64,000 nucleotides of DNA from Octadecabacter sp. GTDB lineage: Bacteria > Pseudomonadota > Alphaproteobacteria > Rhodobacterales > Rhodobacteraceae. Position 1 is the stretch's first letter, and every line of letters starts with the position of its first letter. The stretch is from contig JAPKAD010000005.1 in NCBI GenBank assembly GCA_028825445.1, positions 62,001-126,000 on the forward strand, written 5' to 3'. Positions 20,929 to 30,687 of the stretch are shown here, piece by piece. A model generated the notes under the pieces. That model was not told the origin of the DNA. It did not search any database and saw only the letters and a list, made by a program, of their open reading frames with translations. Both the position numbers and the translations under genes were made by a program.

Positions 20929-22296
20929 ATGTCTAAAGAACCATCTTTCATCTGCAGCCAGTGCAATACCGCCACCACCAAATGGTCGGGACGCTGCGAC
21001 ACTTGCGAGGCGTGGAACACTATTATAGAGGTAAAACCTCTTTCAAAGGGTCCAAAGTCTAAAAAATCAATGGGCAGCGGACGTGGCAAACAGATAATCT
21101 TGACCGACCTAGCTACGCTGGAACCCGAACCACCACGCACGCTCTCTGGAGTTAATGAGTTGGACCGCACATTGGGCGGTGGTCTAGTGAAAGCATCGGC
21201 CATTCTGGTTGGTGGAGATCCTGGCATCGGAAAGTCAACTCTTTTATTACAAGCCGCCGCACGCTTTGCCCGAAACGGGCTAAAGGTGCTCTATGTCTCT
21301 GGTGAGGAATCTGCAGCACAAATTCAGATGCGGGCACGCCGGCTTGGGCTGACTGAGAGCCCCGTGAAACTCGCCTCAGAAACCAACCTTCGTGACATTC
21401 TTACTACGCTTGAAGCAGAAAAACCTGACTTTGTTATTATTGACTCAATCCAAACTATGTGGCTGGACACAGTTGAAGCCGCGCCGGGGTCTGTCAGTCA
21501 AGTTCGATCAGCAGCCCACGAACTTACGACCTTCGCAAAAACCAATGACATCGCCGTTGTACTCGTCGGGCACGTCACAAAAGACGGCCAAATTGCAGGC
21601 CCGCGCGTCGTTGAACATATGGTTGACACAGTTCTGTATTTTGAAGGTGAACGTGGCCACCAGTTTCGAATCTTGCGTGCGGTCAAAAATCGCTTTGGCC
21701 CTGCGGACGAAATCGGCGTGTTCGAAATGACCGGAAAAGGTCTAGCTGAAGTCAAAAATCCATCTGCGATGTTCCTGTCAGAAAGGGGTGATCCCGCATC
21801 TGGCTCAGTAGTATTTGCTGGCATCGAAGGCTCAAGGCCCATGCTGTGTGAGTTTCAAGCACTAGTCGCACCGTCCCCTCATTCACAGCCCCGCCGCACG
21901 GTAGTAGGCTGGGATGGATCGCGGCTTGCAATGATCCTCGCCGTACTCGAAGCTCGTGCAGGTATGCCGTTCACTGGCCTTGATGTGTATCTAAACGTCG
22001 CTGGCGGCCTGCGCGTCACCGAACCTGCCGCCGATTTAGCCGTTGCAGCTGCGTTGATTTCCGCCCGCGAGGACGCCGCACTTCCAAAAGACTGCGTTGT
22101 TTTTGGCGAAATTAGCCTCTCTGGTGGCCTGCGCCCAGCCCCTCAAACCGAAAATCGGTTGAAAGAAGCCTCAAAACTTGGTTTTACATCTGCAATTACT
22201 CCGGTGCGTGCAAAACGTGGTGGAGAATCGGGGGTGGAGCTTCGTGAAATGAACACTCTCCTCCATTTTGTAGAACAAGTATTTGGGGAACGATAA
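20929..22296 (+). CDS. radA: DNA repair protein RadA (Sms)
   Basis: A 455-residue RecA-related ATPase that processes recombination intermediates. It opens with a C4 zinc finger (CSQCN and CDTCEAW), then Walker A GGDPGIGKSTLL, the RadA-specific KNRFG motif, and a C-terminal Lon-like domain (GLDVYLNVAGGLRV). I use ATG 20929 because the zinc finger begins five codons later and the 41 open codons before it are not conserved in kind. The ribosome site is weak. cvpA follows after 27 bases. Confidence 0.94.
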   Translation: MSKEPSFICSQCNTATTKWSGRCDTCEAWNTIIEVKPLSKGPKSKKSMGSGRGKQIILTDLATLEPEPPRTLSGVNELDRTLGGGLVKASAILVGGDPGIGKSTLLLQAAARFARNGLKVLYVSGEESAAQIQMRARRLGLTESPVKLASETNLRDILTTLEAEKPDFVIIDSIQTMWLDTVEAAPGSVSQVRSAAHELTTFAKTNDIAVVLVGHVTKDGQIAGPRVVEHMVDTVLYFEGERGHQFRILRAVKNRFGPADEIGVFEMTGKGLAEVKNPSAMFLSERGDPASGSVVFAGIEGSRPMLCEFQALVAPSPHSQPRRTVVGWDGSRLAMILAVLEARAGMPFTGLDVYLNVAGGLRVTEPAADLAVAAALISAREDAALPKDCVVFGEISLSGGLRPAPQTENRLKEASKLGFTSAITPVRAKRGGESGVELREMNTLLHFVEQVFGER

Positions 22297-22323
22297 CCCT
22301 ACAAAGGCAAGGCACAAAAACAC

Positions 22324-22917
22324 ATGGGCGATTTAACCATCATTGACGGCATTGTTGCCATTGTCATCGTATTATCAGCATTGCTAGCATACAGTCGTGG
22401 GTTTGTGCGTGAAGCTTTGGCCATAGTTGGCTGGATCGTTGCGACTGTTGTGGCGTTTATTTTTGCCGATCAGGTAACGCCCCTAGTGCGACAAATCCCC
22501 GTTGTTGGTGACTTTATTGGAGACAGCTGTGAATTATCGGTAATCGCTGCTTTTGCAGTAGTTTTTGCGGTAATTTTAGTAATCGTATCAATCTTCACAC
22601 CACTATTTTCTTCGCTGATACAGCGTTCTGTGCTTGGCGGCATTGACCAAGGAGTTGGTTTTTTGTTTGGTGCTTTGCGCGGAATTCTGTTGGTCACTCT
22701 AGCGTTTTTTGTCTACCAAACTGCATTAGAAAACCAAGATCTCGAAATAGTTGAAAACAGCCGCGCAATTGCTGTGTTTTCAAAATTAACCAACAGTATT
22801 GCACAGCGTGACCCCGAAGCGGCTTTGGGCTGGATCACTACGCAATACGAACAGCTTGTTGGTGAATGTGGCGTTACGCAGGTCGATTTCAAACAAATAG
22901 TCCCTACAAATGATTAG
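22324..22917 (+). CDS. cvpA: CvpA family membrane protein
   Basis: A 197-residue inner-membrane protein of the CvpA family (named from colicin V production). Four hydrophobic segments are seen at about residues 4-22, 30-48, 70-95 and 108-130, with the family-typical SRGFVREALAIVGWIVA near the start and GFLFGALRGILLV later; the C-terminal third is soluble. Its position before purF recalls the cvpA-purF unit of E. coli, here separated by a 609-base gap. The role in the envelope is not well defined in the family. Confidence 0.88.
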   Translation: MGDLTIIDGIVAIVIVLSALLAYSRGFVREALAIVGWIVATVVAFIFADQVTPLVRQIPVVGDFIGDSCELSVIAAFAVVFAVILVIVSIFTPLFSSLIQRSVLGGIDQGVGFLFGALRGILLVTLAFFVYQTALENQDLEIVENSRAIAVFSKLTNSIAQRDPEAALGWITTQYEQLVGECGVTQVDFKQIVPTND

Positions 22918-23526
22918 CGCCTAGCACCAAAATTTAAAACCTACGCAAGGTGCTACATAACCTAATCGCACTAAAGAAATGCTACTGCGATAAAATGTAT
23001 AGGTTATCCTAATTTGATAAATTCTTGCGTGCTGCGGATCGCATCAGCTATTGCAATGAACTATAGAAACGGCGATCTAAGTTACTGCGCTTGATCACAT
23101 ACGTTTCAACCTTTTTTCCAATCAGACCCTACGGGATAGCCCTCACGATAAACACTAAAAGTCCAACACGTTTACACAAAACGCCTTTACGTTCAGCCAA
23201 GCCAGCGAATGCAAAGCCCACTACAAACGTTAAGCCTAGCTACAATAAGTCTATCAATTAAATTTTGTTGCCAACTATACCAACGAAACTGTTCTCTGTA
23301 AGCGAGATGTACAGGAACAGCAGAAAAATAAATTATCGAAATTACATCCTCAAAAATTCTGAGCATTTAAAAACTAACATTTTTAATAATTTTAGCGCAT
23401 GTATTTGATGCTGGCAAAGCTCTTTTGAACTATCGTGCTGCACAAACGGGATCGGTCCGTGACACTCTTATGACAAAGAGGTAGAACAACTCCTATGCGA
23501 AACTTTCGGATTCGGAGCTGTCCAAC
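22918..23526. other. Spacer between cvpA and purF with a possible eroded minus-strand frame
   Basis: On the minus strand, 23239-23048 reads as about 64 codons with a single internal stop at 23129-23131; the text includes GLTFVVGFAFAGLAERKG and GLIGKKVETYVIKRS, plausible as the end of a membrane protein but not identified. Stretches of this kind can occur by chance here. The right end should carry the purF promoter; GGAG at 23514-23517 is its ribosome site. Confidence 0.4.
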
Positions 23527-25008
23527 TTGGCTAATAATCTGCGCGATCTTATGCCCCCCGCCCATCCTTTTGATGACGACAAGCTAAAGGAAGAATGTGG
23601 CGTCTTTGGAGCCGTTGGTGTGGATAACGCCGCCTCCGTGGTCGCCCTTGGCCTGCATGCCTTACAACATCGTGGTCAAGAAGCTGGTGGCATTGTCACT
23701 CATGAGTTTGGCCAAGGGTTTAGCTCAGCACGCCGTTTCGGCTACGTGCGCGACAATTTCACAGACGCTGAAACTATGGCGACACTACCCGGCCCTATTG
23801 GCATTGGCCATGTACGCTATTCTACTGCTGGTTCAAAAGGTGCCACACAAATCCGTGACGTGCAGCCATTCTTTGGCGAATTTTCTATGGGCGGCGCTGC
23901 AATTGCGCACAATGGTAACATCACAAACGCCCTCGCCCTACGCAAAGAACTGGTTGATCGCGGCTCAATCTTTCAATCGTCGTCTGATTCCGAATGCATC
24001 ATTCATCTAATGGCACGCTCAATGGGACGAAAAATCCCCGACCGCATGGAAGAAGCTCTGCGCAAAGTTGAAGGCGCATTTTCTGTCGTTGCCATGACCC
24101 GCACCAAAATTATCGGCTGCCGCGACCCTTTAGGCGTACGCCCCTTAGTATTAGGAAAATTGGGTGACGGTTGGGTGCTGGCGTCAGAAACTTGCGCGCT
24201 CGACATTATCAACGCGTCATTCATCCGCGAAATAGAACCTGGTGAAATGGTCGTTGCCTCCGAAAAAGGTGTTGAATCACATTTTCCGTTTCGCCCTGCT
24301 AAATCGCGATTCTGTATTTTTGAACATGTCTATTTCAGTCGGCCAGACAGCATCCTTGGCGGGCGTTCTGTATATGAAACCCGTGAAAACATTGGTCGCC
24401 AACTAGCAAAAGAGTCACCGGTAGACGCTGATATGGTCTGCCCTGTTCCAGATTCGGGCACCCCAGCCGCAATTGGGTTTTCATTGGAATCTGGTATCCC
24501 CTACGCCATGGGCATCATTCGCAACCAATACATGGGCCGCACTTTTATTGAACCTACGGAAAGTATCCGCAACATGGGTGTGCGCTTAAAACTCAACGTC
24601 AATCGTGCTTTGGTCAAAGGCAAACGAATTATTTTGGTAGATGACTCAGTTGTACGAGGCACAACCTCGCGCAAGATTAAGGAAATGATTCTTGAAGCGG
24701 GCGCCGCCGAAGTGCACTTTCGCATCGCAAGCCCACCAACCAAATGGCCATGCTTTTATGGTGTCGACACGCCACATCGCGACAAATTGTTGGCCGCTAA
24801 TATGACTGAAGAAGAAATGCGAGAACATTTGGGCGTGAATTCACTAAAGTTTATTTCAATAGACGGGCTCTACCGCGCCGTAGGCGAGGCCAAGGGCCGT
24901 AACCCAGAAAGTCCGCAATACTGTGATGCTTGTTTTAGTGGTGACTATCCAGTCAAGCCCACTGACATGCTCGAGCAAGGATTTAAAATGAAAATAGCTG
25001 AGGAATAA
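23527..25008 (+). CDS. purF: Amidophosphoribosyltransferase
   Basis: A 493-residue enzyme for the first committed step of purine synthesis, making phosphoribosylamine from PRPP and glutamine. The catalytic N-terminal nucleophile is Cys24 in KEECGVFGAVG, exposed after removal of a short propeptide; ALQHRGQEAGG, HVRYSTAGS and AHNGNITN are the glutaminase motifs and IILVDDSVVRGTTS is the PRPP loop. I chose the TTG at 23527, which has GGAG nine bases upstream; ATG 23551 is an alternative without such a site. The C-terminal EYCDACF-like cysteines (YCDACFSGDYP) match the family. Confidence 0.93.
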   Translation: MANNLRDLMPPAHPFDDDKLKEECGVFGAVGVDNAASVVALGLHALQHRGQEAGGIVTHEFGQGFSSARRFGYVRDNFTDAETMATLPGPIGIGHVRYSTAGSKGATQIRDVQPFFGEFSMGGAAIAHNGNITNALALRKELVDRGSIFQSSSDSECIIHLMARSMGRKIPDRMEEALRKVEGAFSVVAMTRTKIIGCRDPLGVRPLVLGKLGDGWVLASETCALDIINASFIREIEPGEMVVASEKGVESHFPFRPAKSRFCIFEHVYFSRPDSILGGRSVYETRENIGRQLAKESPVDADMVCPVPDSGTPAAIGFSLESGIPYAMGIIRNQYMGRTFIEPTESIRNMGVRLKLNVNRALVKGKRIILVDDSVVRGTTSRKIKEMILEAGAAEVHFRIASPPTKWPCFYGVDTPHRDKLLAANMTEEEMREHLGVNSLKFISIDGLYRAVGEAKGRNPESPQYCDACFSGDYPVKPTDMLEQGFKMKIAEE

Positions 25009-25423
25009 AATTCCTTATTAGTCTGACAATAATGGCGCAAGTCAGAAATTTTTTCAAGCTAGCCTATGCCGCATTAAATCATATTCCTTGAATTATAAGA
25101 CAGTAAAATATTTGAAGATATTTATTGTCTTTATAGTAAACACCACCACGAAAATTACACTAAAATCGTTAAATTTGATTTTCATTTTCTAAATTCTAAA
25201 CATATTTTGAGAACAATCATCTCTTGTTCCGTTCTGAGCGGCATATTTAGAAATTTTTAGAAGGCATTACTCGATTATGTGACACAGATAATGCAGCGTC
25301 ATGACTATTAACGTAAATTTTGTTTTGTTGCATAAAGTCATTCGGCTGGTACCGACAAAATGACACTGACCAACTAAGCACTGTGGGATTGCCAAGGCTC
25401 ATCCTCCCGCCTAAACGCAAACC
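25009..25423. other. Short AT-rich spacer between purF and SDR gene
   Basis: Apart from the candidate terminator at its start, I see no gene, repeat or clear promoter. The region is strongly AT-rich up to about 25330. Confidence 0.6.
25021..25054 (+). terminator. Possible rho-independent terminator after purF
   Basis: TCTGAC and GTCAGA can pair around a 13-base loop, and a run of T residues (AATTTTTTC) follows directly, 14 bases after the purF stop. The stem is short, so strength is uncertain. Confidence 0.45.
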
Positions 25424-26077
25424 ATGACTAAAACAGCTCTCATCACAGGTGCTACGCGCGGACTAGGCGCAGCACTGGCAGAGGCCCTTGCGCCAACCCA
25501 TCACATCATTGCCGTAGGCCGCACCTCCGGTGCCCTCGAAGACCTTGATGATCGTATTAAAGCCCTTGGCGGAGATGCGACCTTAGCACCAATGGACATC
25601 ACCATAGATCCAGCTATGCAGCAGCTGTGCCGATCAATTTTTGATCGCTGGGGTGGGCTGAACCTATGGTTTCACACTGCAGTTCATGCTGCCCCGCTAA
25701 CCCCCGCCAGCCACATCAACCCGAAAGATTTTACGAAATCCGTTGATATAAACATCACAGCTACATCGCGTATGATCTCCTACGTGGCTCCCCTGCTTGG
25801 GGCAGATGGTAAAGCGGTATTCTTTGATGATCCTATCATTGGATTACTTGGCGGCGCCGCATATTTCGGAACCTACGGCGCAACAAAGGCCGCACAAATC
25901 GCATTGGCACGCTCATGGGCCGTTGAAACCGTTAAAACCGGTCCGTGTGTGCATATTGTAACGCCAAAACCAATGCCAACAGCCACCCGCGCGCGGTTTT
26001 TCCCAGGCGAAGACCGCACCCCACTTGCTAACCCACGTAGCGAAGCTGATAGACTTCTGCGTGTTGTTCTTTCTTAA
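25424..26077 (+). CDS. Divergent short-chain dehydrogenase/reductase-like protein
   Basis: A 217-residue Rossmann protein. The nucleotide-binding glycine motif is good (TGATRGLGAAL, about residues 8-18) and the Tyr-x-x-x-Lys pair is present (YGATK, about residues 147-151). The catalytic serine expected 13 residues before the tyrosine is replaced by Ile in a FDDPIIGLLGG segment, and the C-terminus is short. The protein is thus SDR-like but its catalysis is doubtful. It is placed after purF, an arrangement I associate with Rhodobacterales. Substrate unknown. Confidence 0.82.
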   Translation: MTKTALITGATRGLGAALAEALAPTHHIIAVGRTSGALEDLDDRIKALGGDATLAPMDITIDPAMQQLCRSIFDRWGGLNLWFHTAVHAAPLTPASHINPKDFTKSVDINITATSRMISYVAPLLGADGKAVFFDDPIIGLLGGAAYFGTYGATKAAQIALARSWAVETVKTGPCVHIVTPKPMPTATRARFFPGEDRTPLANPRSEADRLLRVVLS

Positions 26078-26200
26078 AGTTTAAGAGTCTTTGATGCAAC
26101 GCCTTGCGTACCTGTTTTACCCAACCTGACTTGCCCCATTGCCGCAAGTCTCTCCCTGTTTTAACTATATGCAAAATCAAATCATGAAGCGGGATCTACC

Positions 26201-26986
26201 ATGCGCATTCTCATCACCAATGACGACGGAATCAATGCCCCAGGTCTTGTGACGCTCACAGCCATTGCGCATGAGATTGCCGGACCAGACGGCGAAGTTT
26301 GGACAGTAGCGCCTGCTTTTGAACAATCCGGCGTCGGCCATTGCATTAGCTACGCCGCCCCAACAATGATCGCAAAGTTATCAGACCGATGTTACGCGGC
26401 CGAAGGATCACCAGCCGACTGCGTGCTGGCAGGGCTATACGATGTGATGAAAGATGCGCGACCCGATCTGATCCTGTCCGGCGTCAACCGAGGCAACAAT
26501 GCTGCGGACAACACACTGTATTCCGGCACCATCGGCGCCATTATCGAAGCTGCTATTCAAGGCGTCAAAGGCATCGCGTTGTCACAGTTTTTCGGCCCTG
26601 AAAATCGCAACCTTGATGACCCATTCAACGCAGCAGCCAAACATGGGGCTGCCACTGTTCGGGCCATTCTGGGCAAAGGTATTTGGACCACCGACGCTTA
26701 TAAAATTTTTTATAATGTCAATTTTCCTCCCTTTGCGGCAGAAGATGTCAAAGGCATGAAAGTCGCGTCCCAAGGATTTCGTGAGAATACCCGTTTTGGT
26801 ATGCAACCTGAAACCGCACCCAATGGCCGCCGCTTTTTGTGGGTTACAGGTGGTCCACAGGACGAACCGACGGGAGCCGGCACAGACGTGACCGCCAATT
26901 TAGAAGGCTACACATCGATAACTCCGATGCGCGCGGATCTGACTGCTCACAACTTACTTGCTGATCTGACTGAACGGCTAAAATGA
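26201..26986 (+). CDS. surE: 5'/3'-nucleotidase SurE
   Basis: A 261-residue metal-dependent nucleoside monophosphate phosphatase linked to stationary-phase survival. The N-terminal metal-binding Asp pair is seen in [16 protein letters not shown], and the second conserved block [18 protein letters not shown] carries the active-site Asn residues. It overlaps pcm by four bases, and with the nlpD-like gene forms the surE-pcm-nlpD cluster known from many proteobacteria. Confidence 0.95.
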   Translation: MRILITNDDGINAPGLVTLTAIAHEIAGPDGEVWTVAPAFEQSGVGHCISYAAPTMIAKLSDRCYAAEGSPADCVLAGLYDVMKDARPDLILSGVNRGNNAADNTLYSGTIGAIIEAAIQGVKGIALSQFFGPENRNLDDPFNAAAKHGAATVRAILGKGIWTTDAYKIFYNVNFPPFAAEDVKGMKVASQGFRENTRFGMQPETAPNGRRFLWVTGGPQDEPTGAGTDVTANLEGYTSITPMRADLTAHNLLADLTERLK

Positions 26987-27633
26987 ACGCAAGCTTCACT
27001 CTCGCAGAGCGCCAGATGCAATTCCTGTATACCTTGCGATCAAAAGGTGTGACAGACGCGCGAGTACTGACAGCGATGGAAAAGACCGACCGCGCAATGT
27101 TTGTAAAGGGGCATTTTTCCACCCGAGCCTATGAAGACATGCCTCTGCCGATTGCCTGTGGGCAAACGATCAGCCAACCTTCTGTGGTGGGTCTAATGAC
27201 GCAGGCGCTAAACGTGCAGCCGCGGGACAAAGTCCTCGAAGTGGGGACAGGATCAGGATATCAGGCTGTGATACTAAGCCATTTGGCCCGACGAATATAT
27301 ACCGTTGATCGCCATAAGGCACTTGCGAACAATGCCCATATAATTTTTCAAAACCTTGATATCACAAATCTTACCGCCTTCACTGCTGACGGGTCGTATG
27401 GGTTACCCGAACAGGCGCCATTTGACCGTATCCTTGTGACAGCCGCCGCCGAAGACCCACCAGGTCCACTATTGGCACAACTTAAGGTTGGTGGCATCAT
27501 GGTGCTACCCGTTGGCCAATCGAATTCCGTGCAAACCTTGATTCGTGTCACCCGAAATGACACAGGCTTTGAATATGAAGAATTACGCCCAGTCCGCTTT
27601 GTCCCCCTGCTTGAGGGCTTGGGGAAAGATTAA
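26983..27633 (+). CDS. pcm: Protein-L-isoaspartate O-methyltransferase
   Basis: A 216-residue SAM-dependent enzyme that starts repair of isoaspartyl damage in proteins. The family motifs are [19 protein letters not shown]-like substrate loop (about residues 47-65), the SAM motif [15 protein letters not shown] (about residues 84-98), and the [14 protein letters not shown] block. Start ATG 26983 overlaps the surE stop. It is probably co-translated with surE for cell maintenance. Confidence 0.94.
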   Translation: MNASFTLAERQMQFLYTLRSKGVTDARVLTAMEKTDRAMFVKGHFSTRAYEDMPLPIACGQTISQPSVVGLMTQALNVQPRDKVLEVGTGSGYQAVILSHLARRIYTVDRHKALANNAHIIFQNLDITNLTAFTADGSYGLPEQAPFDRILVTAAAEDPPGPLLAQLKVGGIMVLPVGQSNSVQTLIRVTRNDTGFEYEELRPVRFVPLLEGLGKD

Positions 27634-27693
27634 AATAACGCTATAAGCTTCAAAAGTTAGACAAAAGGATCCACCGCAATTGAGGAGTACGAC

Positions 27694-28920
27694 ATGGGCA
27701 TTCCCCGTTTCACCCACTACGCTAATCCACGTGACTACTCATGGACCCCATCAATGACACGGCATACTTTGTTCTTATCAGCCACTTTGCTGTTACTTAC
27801 CGCGTGTGACGATAGTAACAATATTCAAAGTCAAAATTTTGATTGGGACTTGCGTAACTTAGGTAGCGGATTTGACACCACCGATGCCCAGAAAAATATG
27901 GTGAACAGACCACGCCCGGATGATAGGGGCATCATCTCTCACCCAAATTATCAGGTGGTTGTAGCAAATCGTGGCGAAACAGTTCGCCAGATTGCCAGCA
28001 GACTTAACATTGATACTAATGCATTAGCGACCTTTAACGGTATAGAAGCCGATGTTGCCCTTCGCCCAGATGAAATAATCGCCCTGCCTAATCGTATTGC
28101 AGAATTGTCTGCAACAACAGATACCATTACGTCAGGCCCGATCCAGCAACCGGCAATCAACGTTTCAACGCTTGCGTCCAACGCCATCGATCGTGCAAGT
28201 GGACAGGAAACCGTCCCAATCACTACTGTTATGACACCCCCAACCGCCCGTGAGCCGAGCCTGCACCGCGTCGCACGCGGCGAAACCGCATTTCAGATCT
28301 CTCGTTTATACGATGTGACAGTCGCAAATTTGGCAGAATGGAACGGCCTTGGCTCCAACCTTATGGTACGTGAAAACCAACAATTACTGATCCCCGTCGC
28401 TGGCGCGATACCGCCTAGCCAAACTGCAACCACTACCCCAGGAGAGGGATCCCCCACTCCAATTCCTCCTAGCGCGATTATACCTTTACCGTCTGTTGAT
28501 GAAACACCTCAAACTACGCCCCCTGCCCCTGCCACACCTGAAATCGGTCAATCCACACCACAATCCACCAATGCACCATTCATCTACCCAGTGCAGGGCA
28601 GCATCATTCGTGATTACAATCCAGGTCGCTATGAAGGGATAGGTATTGGGGTGCCAGCTGGTACCGTTGTTAAAGCTGCCGCCAATGGTACCATAGCTGC
28701 AATCACGCAAAACACTAATGGTGCGCAAATCGTCGTGGTGCGACACACTGGTAATATTTTGACAGTTTACGTTAATGTAAATAATTTAACTGTGTCCAAA
28801 GACGACACTGTATCCCAAGGCCAAGTTATCGCATCTGTAGCAACGGGATCACCGAGCTTCTTGCATTTTGAGGTTCGCGATGGGCTAGAAAGTGTTGATC
28901 CAGCAGACTTTTTGCCATAA
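27694..28920 (+). CDS. nlpD: NlpD/EnvC-like lipoprotein with LysM repeats and a degenerate LytM (M23) domain
   Basis: A 408-residue predicted lipoprotein: after an unusual 20-residue polar start, a hydrophobic segment ends in the lipobox LLTAC (Cys about residue 38). Two LysM-like peptidoglycan-binding repeats follow (near residues 87-128 and 189-232), then a Pro/Thr-rich linker and a C-terminal LytM fold. Catalytic M23 residues are missing: the HxxxD motif is GIGIG-like and HxH reads LHF in SFLHFEVRDG. Such domains in NlpD and EnvC activate amidases rather than cut. GAGGAG sits six bases before ATG 27694, which outweighs the in-frame ATG at 27754 that would give a neater signal peptide. Confidence 0.87.
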   Translation: MGIPRFTHYANPRDYSWTPSMTRHTLFLSATLLLLTACDDSNNIQSQNFDWDLRNLGSGFDTTDAQKNMVNRPRPDDRGIISHPNYQVVVANRGETVRQIASRLNIDTNALATFNGIEADVALRPDEIIALPNRIAELSATTDTITSGPIQQPAINVSTLASNAIDRASGQETVPITTVMTPPTAREPSLHRVARGETAFQISRLYDVTVANLAEWNGLGSNLMVRENQQLLIPVAGAIPPSQTATTTPGEGSPTPIPPSAIIPLPSVDETPQTTPPAPATPEIGQSTPQSTNAPFIYPVQGSIIRDYNPGRYEGIGIGVPAGTVVKAAANGTIAAITQNTNGAQIVVVRHTGNILTVYVNVNNLTVSKDDTVSQGQVIASVATGSPSFLHFEVRDGLESVDPADFLP

Positions 28921-28927
28921 TTATATT

Positions 28928-29764
28928 TTAAATCGTTACACCCATCCGGCCTGCAAGGTCTGTGAAATACTGCCAAGCTACGCGGCCAGATCTAGATCCT
29001 CGCGTAGCTTGCCATTCAATCGCCTCAGCTCGCAAAATATTATCCGCAATCGTCACACCGTGTGCATCACAATAGCTACGTATCATCGCCAGATAATCGT
29101 CCTGATCGCAAGGATGAAATCCGAGCCATAAACCAAAACGGTCCGATAACGACACCTTTTCCTCAACTGCTTCAGAAGGACTTATCGCGGTTGAGCGTTC
29201 GTTTTCAATTATCTCACGCGGCATCAAGTGACGGCGGTTGGATGTCGCGTACAGCACTACATTTTCGGGACGCCCTTCGATTCCACCATCTAAAACAGCC
29301 TTAAGAGATTTGTAATGAGCGTCGTCATGGGCAAAGCTAAGATCATCACAAAAAATGATGAACCGCTCAGGCCGTCTACGTATAAGCGATAAACATCGGC
29401 CAATGCTGGGCAGGTCTTCGCGCTGTACTTCAATTATTTTCAGGGTTTTGTAGGACAACTGAACCTTATCGTGGATGGCTTTAATAAGTGAAGATTTCCC
29501 CATGCCACGTGCGCCCCACAAAAGTGCGTTGTTAGCGGGCAGTCCCTTCGCGAACTGCACTGTGTTGGAATACAGCGTATCACGGCACCGATTAATCCCC
29601 AAAAGCAACGACAGATCCACGTGATTGACAGTTTCGACAGGCTGCAAACGATCCGGATCAGTGTGCCAGACATAAGCTGTTTCTTCAAAGCCTGGTTCAA
29701 CCGCGGCTGCTGGTGCCAATCGCTCCAGCGCTGCCGCGATCCGTCCAAGAATTTCTTCACTCAC
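28928..29764 (-). CDS. DUF815 family ATP-binding protein
   Basis: A 278-residue P-loop AAA-like ATPase. Walker A is WGARGMGKSSLIKA (about residues 81-94), Walker B is RFIIFCDDLSF, and an arginine-rich segment follows. DUF815 proteins are widespread in alphaproteobacteria, often beside tat genes as here, but their role is not established. The GTG start overlaps the tatC stop by four bases, so it is the last gene of the tat operon and converges on nlpD with a seven-base gap. Confidence 0.88.
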   Translation of the reverse strand: MSEEILGRIAAALERLAPAAAVEPGFEETAYVWHTDPDRLQPVETVNHVDLSLLLGINRCRDTLYSNTVQFAKGLPANNALLWGARGMGKSSLIKAIHDKVQLSYKTLKIIEVQREDLPSIGRCLSLIRRRPERFIIFCDDLSFAHDDAHYKSLKAVLDGGIEGRPENVVLYATSNRRHLMPREIIENERSTAISPSEAVEEKVSLSDRFGLWLGFHPCDQDDYLAMIRSYCDAHGVTIADNILRAEAIEWQATRGSRSGRVAWQYFTDLAGRMGVTI

Positions 29765-30687
29765 TTACCAGCCTCTTCATCAGTAAGATCATCATCTTCG
29801 TCATCTTCAAACCAAAGCCCTTCAGCCCTCAATTTGGCTTCGCGACGTTTTTCAACACGCTTTACTAATTGGATGGAAATTTCATAAAGTCCATAGACTA
29901 CAACAAACAAAATAACCTGTGTAATAATATCTGGCGGTGTCACCACAGCGGCGAGCAATAAAATACCCACAACGGCGTATTTACGCATATTGCGCAGGCC
30001 TTCCGCACTAACTAATCCAGCCTTTCCCATGAGCGTAAGCAACACAGGTAACTGAAAACACATGCCGAACGCCATAATAAATTTCAATGTGATATCAAGG
30101 CTTTCATTTACTTTTCCAAAGAACGTAATACGAATACCTACTTCAGCAACCGGTAGGGCTATACCACCAGGCGAATCTGATCCAACTATACTTGTCATCA
30201 AATCTGTGATTATCGACGGAACATCTGCAAAACCAAGAAAGAAAGCCATCGCTAGTGGGGTGACTACAAAATGCGCAAAAGAAGCTCCTAGTAAAAACAT
30301 CACGGGTGATGCAATCAGGAAAGGCAGGAACGCACCCTTTTCTTTAGAATAAAGTCCAGGCGCCACAAACCGCCAAAGCTGAAATCCAATGACTGGAAAC
30401 GCCAGCGCAAAACCAAACACCATGGAAATGCGAAACAGTGTGAACAGGTATTCTTGCGGTGAAGTGTATTGCATGGTCGGCGACGGATCACCCAAATTAC
30501 GTAATGTAGCTTCAATAGGTTCAAGTAAGAATTGCAAAATTGGCTCTGCCACGGTGAAGATTATCACTATGCCGACTATGAATGCCAAAACTGCACGGAT
30601 CAGTCGAGTCCGCAGCTCAGCCAAATGTTCAATCAGCGGCGCTGCACTGTCTTCCAGACCATCGTCAGGGTTATCAGTTTCGCTCAT
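29761..30687 (-). CDS. tatC: Twin-arginine translocase subunit TatC
   Basis: A 308-residue polytopic receptor for twin-arginine signal peptides. The N-terminal signature LIEHLAELRTRLIRAV is clear, with six hydrophobic segments and the conserved FRFVAPGLYSKEKG-like loop (here LWRFVAPGLYSKEKGAFLP). A charged C-terminal tail rich in Asp/Glu (FEDDEDDDLTDEEAGK) is common in this group. It overlaps tatB upstream and the DUF815 gene downstream by four bases each. Confidence 0.95.
   Translation of the reverse strand: MSETDNPDDGLEDSAAPLIEHLAELRTRLIRAVLAFIVGIVIIFTVAEPILQFLLEPIEATLRNLGDPSPTMQYTSPQEYLFTLFRISMVFGFALAFPVIGFQLWRFVAPGLYSKEKGAFLPFLIASPVMFLLGASFAHFVVTPLAMAFFLGFADVPSIITDLMTSIVGSDSPGGIALPVAEVGIRITFFGKVNESLDITLKFIMAFGMCFQLPVLLTLMGKAGLVSAEGLRNMRKYAVVGILLLAAVVTPPDIITQVILFVVVYGLYEISIQLVKRVEKRREAKLRAEGLWFEDDEDDDLTDEEAGK

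Noticed and set aside
28928-28960. Search for a terminator between nlpD and the DUF815 gene
   Set aside because: The seven-base gap and AT-rich flanks contain no stem followed by T residues.
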